Part shown: in pieces, positions 61,339 through 64,000 of the stretch
Layout of the letters: each line of letters begins with the position of its first letter
Numbering within the stretch: position 1 is the first letter of the stretch
NCBI RefSeq assembly: GCF_000729995.1
Contig: NZ_JNFG01000199.1
Coordinates: forward strand, 372,001-436,000
Reading direction: 5' to 3'
DNA length: 64,000 nucleotides
Source: Caballeronia sordidicola
Lineage (GTDB): Bacteria > Pseudomonadota > Gammaproteobacteria > Burkholderiales > Burkholderiaceae
Made by a program: the position numbers and the translations under genes
The notes under the pieces: generated by a model
What the model was told of the DNA's origin: nothing
Database searches by the model: none
Seen by the model: only the letters and a program-made list of their open reading frames with translations

Positions 61339-63342
61339 CTACCGCCGCGACGAAAGCCTGCGCACGACCGACACGAGCCTGTCGACTTCATCGCATGTGT
61401 TGTAAAAAGCGAGTGACGGCCGCACGGTCGCCTCGACGCCAAAGCGCCGGAGAATCGGCTGCGCGCAGTGATGACCCGAACGCACAGCAATCCCTTCTTC
61501 GTTCAACGCCTGCCCGACCTCTTCCGTCTCATAGCCCTTCAGCACGAACGACAACACGCTGGCTTTATCCTTCGCGGTACCGATCAAACGTACGCCCGGC
61601 ACCGGCTGCAATACGCTCGTCGCATACTCCAGCAGATCGTGTTCGTAACGCCCGATATTCTCGATACCCACGCGCGTCACATAGTCGATCGCAGCCCCGA
61701 GACCTACTGCGTCGGCAATGTTGCCCGTGCCCGCTTCAAAGCGATTTGGGGGCGCCTGGAACACGGTCTTCTCGAACGTCACGTCCGCGATCATGTTGCC
61801 GCCGCCTTGCCATGGCGGCATATCTTCGAGCAGATCGCGTTTGCCATAGACCACGCCGATACCGGTCGGGCCAAACAGCTTGTGGCCAGAGAACACGAAG
61901 AAATCGGCGTCGATCTCCTGCACGTTCACACGCATGTGCGAGACTGATTGCGCACCGTCAACCACCGCCCGGGCGCCTGCACGATGCGCCATCGCGACAA
62001 TCTCCTGCACCGGCACAACGGTACCCAATGCGTTCGATACCTGCGTTACCGAGACAATCTTCGTGCGGCTGTTAAGCAGCTTCTGATATTCATCCAGACG
62101 GACCTGACCCGAGTCATCGACGGGAATCACGCGCAGCGTCGCGCCCTTTTGCGCGGCGAGTTGCTGCCAGGGCACAATGTTGGCGTGATGCTCGAGATGC
62201 GAGACGATGATCTCGTCGCCCTCGCCAACGTTTTGCACGCCCCAGGTCTTCGCGATCAGGTTGATGCCTTCTGTCGTGCCGCGCACGAAGATGATTTCCT
62301 CCGCCGAGGCAGCGCCAATGAAGCGTCTCACCGTATCGCGCGCACCTTCGTATGCGTCGGTCGCACGTCCTGCCAATGCATGTGCGGCACGATGAATGTT
62401 CGAGTTCTCATGCTCGTAGAAATACGACAGACGGTCGATGACCGACTGAGGTTTCTGCGTGGTCGCGGCATTGTCGAACCAGACAAGCTGACGTCCGTTC
62501 ACACGCTCTTGCAGAATCGGGAAGTCACGACGAATAGCGTTGACATCAAATGGCGGATGCGCCGAACCGGTCTTCGGCACGTGCTCATTCGAATGCGGCG
62601 CACGAGCATGGTCGAGAAAATAGAATGAACCGTTGCGGTCTGACTCACTGCCCGTCGACACTGAACGCTCGCGACCGTTGAATGAGCGCAAGTCGTCCAA
62701 AGCCGGCAGACCGAGCGATTCAGCCGTTGGCACGTCATGACCAGGTAAAGGCAAGGGCAACTCGCGGCTCGCACCGGATGACGCACCCGCGTCCCGCAAG
62801 AAATAGAACGGCGACACCGCCGATTGATCTCGTTGCGTTGCATCGGGCGCGCCAACGCCAAGCGCAGCGCCGCCAAAGCGCGGCTCCAGCGCGGGCGCGG
62901 CAGTCGTCACGGAGTCAGGCAGGTTGTTTTGCGAAACGGCATGCGGCGCCAGCGCCGGTACACGATTGCCTAATGACAAAACGTGCGTGGGCGACGACGG
63001 CAGCAGGTTAGTGCCTGCTGCCTTGCCCTGCGGAAGGCTCAGGCCCGGCACGCCCGTCCCTGTACCGCCCGGCCCCGCAAACGGCGAGCCTGGGGGCGCA
63101 GGATTGCTCGCAGACGCGAGCACAGGCGCAGCCACCGGCAGTCCTGCCGACAGCGACTCACCACCGCCGCTGCCGAGGCTGGCAAGCGCGGGCGTAGCGC
63201 TGCCGGGCAACGCCGTAAAGAACGCGGTAGCAAGACGCGACAACGTGGCGACGTCCGGCAAGCCGGCCGGTGCGGCACCCTGCGGAACATCAGGAAGCGA
63301 AGCGCTGCTCACTGGCTTACTTGTAGGTGTCAGGATAGTCAT
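61339..63342 (-). CDS. SufS-like cysteine desulfurase, family 2A encapsulin cargo
   Basis: Protein of about 667 residues. The C-terminal 400 form a class II cysteine desulfurase: FDNAATTQKPQSVIDRLSYFYEHENSNIHRAAH, PLP Lys in FVFSGHKLFGPTG, and the catalytic Cys in RSGHHCAQPILRRFG (residue 626). The first 260 residues are a Pro/Ala/Gly-rich disordered extension with two copies of an FYFL motif (about 178 and 239), the expected cargo-loading region. Overlaps the shell gene by 26 bp. ATG 63342 is preferred; ATG 63366 and GTG 63312 are alternatives. It releases sulfur from cysteine inside the capsule. Confidence 0.9.
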   Translation of the reverse strand: MTILTPTSKPVSSASLPDVPQGAAPAGLPDVATLSRLATAFFTALPGSATPALASLGSGGGESLSAGLPVAAPVLASASNPAPPGSPFAGPGGTGTGVPGLSLPQGKAAGTNLLPSSPTHVLSLGNRVPALAPHAVSQNNLPDSVTTAAPALEPRFGGAALGVGAPDATQRDQSAVSPFYFLRDAGASSGASRELPLPLPGHDVPTAESLGLPALDDLRSFNGRERSVSTGSESDRNGSFYFLDHARAPHSNEHVPKTGSAHPPFDVNAIRRDFPILQERVNGRQLVWFDNAATTQKPQSVIDRLSYFYEHENSNIHRAAHALAGRATDAYEGARDTVRRFIGAASAEEIIFVRGTTEGINLIAKTWGVQNVGEGDEIIVSHLEHHANIVPWQQLAAQKGATLRVIPVDDSGQVRLDEYQKLLNSRTKIVSVTQVSNALGTVVPVQEIVAMAHRAGARAVVDGAQSVSHMRVNVQEIDADFFVFSGHKLFGPTGIGVVYGKRDLLEDMPPWQGGGNMIADVTFEKTVFQAPPNRFEAGTGNIADAVGLGAAIDYVTRVGIENIGRYEHDLLEYATSVLQPVPGVRLIGTAKDKASVLSFVLKGYETEEVGQALNEEGIAVRSGHHCAQPILRRFGVEATVRPSLAFYNTCDEVDRLVSVVRRLSSRR

Positions 63343-64000
63343 GGTACTTGGCGATCTCCACGTCATCCAGAACCGCCAGTGCGTCCGGCGAGTGCACTGC
63401 GAGCGAGCAATACAGCGAAATCAGGTACGAGGCGATCGCGTGGTTGTTGATGCCCATGAAGCGCACTGAGAGTCCCGGCCCTTGCTCGCCTGCCACGCCC
63501 GGCTGGAACAAGCCGACCACGCCTTGCCGCTTGTCACCCACACGCAGCAACAGGATCTTGGTCTTGCCATCGGCAACAGGAACCTTGTCCGACGGGATCA
63601 ACGGAATGCCACGCCACGTGAGGAACTGGGAACCAAACAGGCTCACGGTCGGCGGCGGCACACCGCGACGCGTGCACTCGCGTCCGAACGCCGCGATCGC
63701 CAGCGGATGAGTCAGGAAAAACGCGGGTTCTTTCCAGACACGCGTCAACAGTTCATCGAGATCATCAGGGGTCGGCGCACCGGTCAGCGGGAACACGCGC
63801 TGTTCTTCGGCAACGTTCGCAAGCAGACCATAATCCGGGTTATTAATCAGCTGGCTTTCCTGCAATTCCTTGATCGTTTCGATCGTCAGGCGCAGTTGTT
63901 CCTTGATCTGATCATGCGGACTACTATAGAGATCCGACACACGGGTCTGCACGTCGAGGACCGTGCTGACCGCATTCAGAAAATACTCGCGCGGGTTTTC
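63317..64000 (-). CDS. family 2A encapsulin shell protein (SrpI-like), partial
   Basis: The last 227 residues of a shell gene whose 5' end lies beyond the window. FFLTHPLAIAAFGRECTRRGVPPPTVSLFGSQFLTWRGIPLIPSDKVP and VRFMGINNHAIASYLISLYCSLAVHSPDALAVLDDVEI are typical of SrpI-like HK97-fold family 2A shells, which self-assemble into icosahedral compartments that enclose cysteine desulfurase and store sulfur. It is directly upstream of and overlaps the cargo gene. Serine acetyltransferase or rhodanese genes would be expected further upstream. Confidence 0.92.
   Translation of the reverse strand, partial: ENPREYFLNAVSTVLDVQTRVSDLYSSPHDQIKEQLRLTIETIKELQESQLINNPDYGLLANVAEEQRVFPLTGAPTPDDLDELLTRVWKEPAFFLTHPLAIAAFGRECTRRGVPPPTVSLFGSQFLTWRGIPLIPSDKVPVADGKTKILLLRVGDKRQGVVGLFQPGVAGEQGPGLSVRFMGINNHAIASYLISLYCSLAVHSPDALAVLDDVEIAKYHDYPDTYK

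Overview
The window is GC-rich, gene-dense chromosomal DNA that looks like a soil- or plant-associated betaproteobacterium of the Burkholderiaceae, most like Paraburkholderia or Caballeronia. This rests on protein families: a trimeric OmpC-type porin, DUF883 and DUF2934 small proteins, many LysR, TetR and GntR regulators with divergent targets, a NodT/EmrAB efflux operon, and many small-molecule transporters. No rRNA, tRNA, CRISPR array or intact mobile element was found. Decay marks are scattered: an IS6-type transposase remnant, an AA_synth-family remnant, a flavoprotein remnant, a LysR fragment and a frameshifted GH31 gene.

Layout. 0-9 kb is a loose group of single genes (catalase-like protein, DUF308 membrane protein, sterol-desaturase-type hydroxylase, two GNAT acetyltransferases, HAD phosphatase, YunG, DUF6817, serine hydrolase). 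9.5-12 kb is a CocE/NonD hydrolase divergent from a CecR-like TetR regulator, with a perfect palindrome between them. 13.5-16.5 kb is an amino acid permease divergent from a LysR regulator. 16.5-21.4 kb is a tightly overlapping five-gene operon (ketopantoate-reductase family, VOC, MaoC, CoA-transferase, shikimate dehydrogenase family) divergent from its own LysR gene. 21.5-26.8 kb holds a periplasmic catalase-like peroxidase with cytochrome b561, an XRE regulator, an NTF2-like protein and an MFS pump. 27.3-32.4 kb is a sugar cluster (ACS-type MFS transporter, GH31 glycosidase split by a frameshift, porin). 33-38 kb is an EmrA/EmrB/NodT efflux operon with a divergent TetR. 38.4-46 kb holds an MCP, an orphan PotD-like binding protein, remnants, and a six-PAS histidine kinase without a partner.

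46.2-55.6 kb is a catabolic island. A GntR regulator and an amino-acid-type ABC importer are divergent from an operon for a three-component flavoprotein dehydrogenase (2Fe-2S subunit, FAD/BFD-like subunit, DAO-type subunit), a DapA-family lyase/deaminase, a D-hydantoinase/dihydropyrimidinase and an FmdB zinc ribbon. A double CGTATACG site lies in the divergent promoter and a related site lies in front of the GntR gene, so the importer and enzymes probably form one GntR regulon. The combination suggests use of a cyclic or D-configured amino acid derivative; the substrate is not known.

57.4-60.4 kb is the most unusual locus: a protein joining a cyclic-nucleotide-binding domain, winged-helix-like regions and a FliG-C-like torque domain, followed by a MotA-like and a MotB-like stator pair, with no other flagellar gene in view. 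A near-consensus sigma-28 (FliA) promoter lies in front of the first gene, which ties the cassette to the flagellar regulon. It reads as a nucleotide-gated accessory rotor/stator module.

61.3-64 kb is the end of a family 2A encapsulin locus: a cysteine desulfurase with a long disordered N-terminal extension that carries a repeated FYFL motif (the likely cargo-loading region), and the 3' part of its SrpI-like shell gene running off the window edge.
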